From assembly GCA_938023085.1 (NCBI GenBank), contig CALHDP010000033.1, positions 1-8,570 of the forward strand: a DNA stretch of 8,570 nucleotides, in the 5' to 3' direction. Origin of the DNA: an uncultured Collinsella sp. GTDB taxonomy: Bacteria; Actinomycetota; Coriobacteriia; Coriobacteriales; Coriobacteriaceae. The notes under the pieces are model-generated. The model was given only the letters and a program-made list of their open reading frames with translations. It had not been told where the DNA came from and did no database searches. This document shows positions 6,571 through 8,570 of the stretch, in pieces. How positions within the stretch are numbered: position 1 is the stretch's first letter; every line of letters begins with the position of its first letter. The position numbers were made by a program, and so were the translations under genes.

Positions 6571-8304
6571 ATGGCTACAGAAAAGTCTTCTTCGCGCTCA
6601 TGGATGTCCGATGCCGCGATCTATCAGATCTACCCGCGCTCGTTTAAGGATTCGACTGGTTCGGGTCTGGGCGATATCGCGGGCATTACCCAGCAGATGG
6701 ACTATCTTGAGCGACTGGGTATCGAGGCCATCTGGCTGAGCCCGTTTTACCCTTCGCCTCTTGTCGATGGCGGCTATGATGTGGCGGACTACTGCGATGT
6801 CGACCCACGTCTCGGCTCGCTTGACGACTTCGATGACATGATCGCTGCGGCTCACGCGCGCGGCATCAAGGTCATCGTCGACATCGTGCCCAACCATTCA
6901 TCCAACCAGCACCCCTGGTTCAAAGCCGCTCTTGCCGCCGGCCCCGGATCGCCCGAACGCGCCCGTTATATCTTCCGCGATGGTCGCGGCGAGCATGGCG
7001 AGCTGCCTCCCACCAATTGGAATGCCAACTTTGGCGGCCCCGCATGGACGCGTGTTGCGGACGGTCAGTGGTATCTGCACATGTTTACGCCCGAGCAGCC
7101 GGACTTTGACTGGTCATGCCCTGAGGTTCACGCGCTCTTTTGCGACGTCCTGGCGTTTTGGAGCGATCGAGGCGTCGACGGCTTTCGCATTGATGTGGCG
7201 CAGGGTCTCGCCAAGGATCTCGACCGCGATGACCTCGACCGGTGGCATCTCGCCGAGGGCGATGACATGGTTGACGACGGCACCCATCCGCTGTGGGACC
7301 GCAATGAGGTCCACGAGATCTATCGCGAGTGGCGCCGCGTGTTCGACCGCTATAATCCGCCGCGCAGTGCCGTTGCCGAGGCGTGGGTGCTGCCCGAGCG
7401 CCAGTATCTCTACGCGCGTCCCAGCGAGCTTGGCCAGACATTCAACTTTGAGTTTGCCAAGGCCACTTGGACCTATGATGACATGCACACTGCAATCGAG
7501 AAGGGCTTGAAGGCAGCCGTCGAATCCGATTCCGCCTCGACCTGGGTACTCTCCAACCACGACGTGCCGCGCGTGGCGACACGCTATGCCCTGCCGCAAA
7601 TCAAGGCGACGCGCTACCACCAGATTGCGCTCGACTGGCTCTTGCGCGACGGGTCGTCTTATGACGAGGACCGTGAACTCGGCGAGCGCCGCGCGCGGGC
7701 GGCCCTTTTGCTTGAGCTGGCGCTTCCGGGCTCGGCATACGTGTATCAGGGTGAGGAGCTCGGCCTTTTTGAGGTGGCTGATATCCCGTGGGCTGCACTC
7801 GAAGATCCCAGTGCGGCCAATACGCACGGACCGAAGCGCGAGAAGGGGCGCGACGGCTGTCGCGTGCCCCTGCCGTGGGTGGCGGCGGACGATCCCGCGC
7901 AGGGCGGATCGTTTGGGTTTTCGCCGGCAGACGCCGATGCGGCGCCCCATCTGCCGCAGCCTGCATGGTTTTCCGATTATGCTGCCGATAGGGAAGAAGT
8001 GGACCCGACATCGATGCTTGCGCTCTATCGTGACGCCCTCTGGCTGCGGCGCAAGCTGCGCGGGTGCGCCAACGATCTTGCGTGGCTCGATCTTGACGGG
8101 CGCACCGGTCTTGCGGATGGTGCCGAGGGCGCTGAGGGCGGCGTCATCGCCTATCGCCGCGATAACGGCTGGGCGTGTGTGACGAACTTCGGTGCAGCAC
8201 CCGTGGAGCTGCCGGCGGGCAGGGTCCTGCTCACCTCATCACCGCTTGCAGACGGCAGGCTCGCGCAGGACAGCTCTGCCTGGATCATGCTCGGTGAGAT
8301 GTAG
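6571..8304 (+). CDS. GH13 alpha-glucosidase / oligo-1,6-glucosidase-like enzyme
   Basis: This is a predicted 577-residue cytoplasmic retaining alpha-glucosidase that releases glucose from short malto- or isomalto-oligosaccharides or related alpha-glucosides. No signal peptide is seen. The fold is the usual (beta/alpha)8 barrel starting at IYQIYPRSF (about residues 18-26), with a C-terminal beta domain near 500-577. Conserved region I is DIVPNHSS (Asp104, His109). The nucleophile is Asp208 in GFRIDVA, the acid/base is Glu270 in AVAEAWV, and the third carboxylate is Asp331 in LSNHDVPR. Val209 next to the nucleophile is the residue associated with alpha-1,6 preference in isomaltase-like enzymes, but specificity cannot be fixed by eye; sucrose or trehalose activity remains possible. 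The segment PPTNWNANFGGPAWTRV resembles actinobacterial alpha-glucosidases. The ATG at 6571 is chosen because AAGGGAG lies nine bases upstream; the frame is open to 6481 but without a comparable site. The gene stands alone between tRNA genes. Confidence 0.92.
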   Translation: MATEKSSSRSWMSDAAIYQIYPRSFKDSTGSGLGDIAGITQQMDYLERLGIEAIWLSPFYPSPLVDGGYDVADYCDVDPRLGSLDDFDDMIAAAHARGIKVIVDIVPNHSSNQHPWFKAALAAGPGSPERARYIFRDGRGEHGELPPTNWNANFGGPAWTRVADGQWYLHMFTPEQPDFDWSCPEVHALFCDVLAFWSDRGVDGFRIDVAQGLAKDLDRDDLDRWHLAEGDDMVDDGTHPLWDRNEVHEIYREWRRVFDRYNPPRSAVAEAWVLPERQYLYARPSELGQTFNFEFAKATWTYDDMHTAIEKGLKAAVESDSASTWVLSNHDVPRVATRYALPQIKATRYHQIALDWLLRDGSSYDEDRELGERRARAALLLELALPGSAYVYQGEELGLFEVADIPWAALEDPSAANTHGPKREKGRDGCRVPLPWVAADDPAQGGSFGFSPADADAAPHLPQPAWFSDYAADREEVDPTSMLALYRDALWLRRKLRGCANDLAWLDLDGRTGLADGAEGAEGGVIAYRRDNGWACVTNFGAAPVELPAGRVLLTSSPLADGRLAQDSSAWIMLGEM

Positions 8305-8378
8305 GGGCATCTCGCTGCGAGCCTGCGTTTGTTCGCGCCTTTCGTGACGACTGATGCCCTCGCGAGAGCGTCGCAAAA

Positions 8379-8424
8379 CTTTTCAAAAAAAGTTCTTGCA
8401 TAGGATGCGGGCATCACGTAAGAT
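8379..8424 (+). promoter_or_regulatory. Promoter of the tRNA-Gly/tRNA-Val unit
   Basis: A -35 box TTGCAT (8396-8401) and a -10 box TAAGAT (8419-8424) are 17 bases apart, preceded by the A/T dyad CTTTTCAAAAAAAGTT. The region 8305-8378 after the glucosidase shows no clear terminator, only a distant weak repeat (GGGCATC at 8305, GATGCCC at 8353). Confidence 0.72.
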
Positions 8425-8436
8425 TAATCCTCGTAA

Positions 8437-8512
8437 GCGGACATGGCTCAGTTGGTAGAGCACAACCTTGCCAAGGTTGGGGTCGCGGGTTCGAGCCCCG
8501 TTGTCCGCTCCA
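8437..8512 (+). tRNA. tRNA-Gly (anticodon GCC), copy 3
   Basis: It is identical over all 76 bases to the copies at 6091 and 6317, with anticodon GCC at 8470-8472 and an encoded CCA at 8510-8512. It has its own promoter. tRNA-Val starts after only three T residues, so the two are surely co-transcribed. Confidence 0.97.
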
Positions 8513-8515
8513 TTT

Positions 8516-8570
8516 GGGCGTTTAGCTCAGGGGGAGAGCGCTTCCCTGACACGGAAGAGGTCAGAAGTTC
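8516..8570 (+). tRNA. tRNA-Val (anticodon GAC), 3' partial
   Basis: The gene starts GGGCGTTTAGCTCAG, with a typical D-arm. The anticodon stem CTTCC/GGAAG closes loop CTGACAC with GAC at 8548-8550. The window ends inside the T-arm at GAAGTTC, so the 3' acceptor strand is not visible. Confidence 0.93.

Noticed and set aside
6097..6739. Open frames overlapping the Gly-Cys-Gly tRNA cluster on both strands
   Set aside because: They are translations of tRNA sequence, with the typical repeated GSSPVVRS and RGFEPR strings. The tRNAs fold fully.
6091..8512. Three 76-base identical repeats as a possible CRISPR or transposon repeat
   Set aside because: They are complete, foldable tRNA-Gly genes with encoded CCA. 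Spacing is irregular and there are no spacers or cas genes.

Overview
The window reads as a chromosomal segment of a moderately high-GC, Gram-positive actinobacterium. The class Coriobacteriia, with a Collinsella-like gut species, is my best guess. This rests on codon style, CCA-encoding tRNA genes, strong Shine-Dalgarno sites, an actinobacterial-type GH13 alpha-glucosidase and a SpoIIE/RsbU-type phosphatase. It is an inference; no sequence search was run.

Layout. (1) Bases 1-2070 hold the distal end of an oligopeptide/dipeptide ABC importer operon: oppD-like, cut at the left edge, overlapping oppF-like by one base (TAATG). Both ATPases carry all nucleotide-binding motifs and the same four-cysteine C-terminal pattern. 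(2) Bases 2071-2560 are non-coding but highly structured. Two giant imperfect palindromes (132 and 125 bp) flank a pair of smaller perfect hairpins. The large palindromes have different arm sequences but share an internal core, and they lie in opposite orientations. This is the most novel-looking signal here. (3) Bases 2561-2788 hold a tRNA-Leu(GAG) gene with its promoter and a strong terminator. (4) Bases 2815-5985 hold a two-gene signalling module. The first gene encodes a 781-residue PAS-GAF-PP2C (SpoIIE/RsbU-type) phosphatase. The second encodes a STAS domain (anti-sigma antagonist) fused to a GHKL/RsbW-type kinase. (5) Bases 6033-6430 hold a tRNA-Gly, tRNA-Cys, tRNA-Gly cluster with one visible promoter and a terminator-like hairpin after every tRNA. 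(6) Bases 6571-8304 encode a cytoplasmic GH13 alpha-glucosidase. (7) Bases 8379-8570 hold another tRNA promoter, a third identical tRNA-Gly(GCC) and a tRNA-Val(GAC) cut by the window end.

How it fits together. The importer brings in peptides. The PAS/GAF phosphatase probably senses an unknown signal and dephosphorylates a STAS protein, with the fused STAS-kinase as the obvious candidate partner, in a partner-switching circuit. Its final target, a sigma factor or other protein, is not in the window. The glucosidase handles short alpha-glucosides imported elsewhere. All three tRNA promoters share an A/T-rich dyad abutting the -35 box. Several genes, including the phosphatase, tRNA-Cys and the second tRNA-Gly, lie just behind hairpins with U-tracts and have no room for their own promoter, so read-through appears to be needed.
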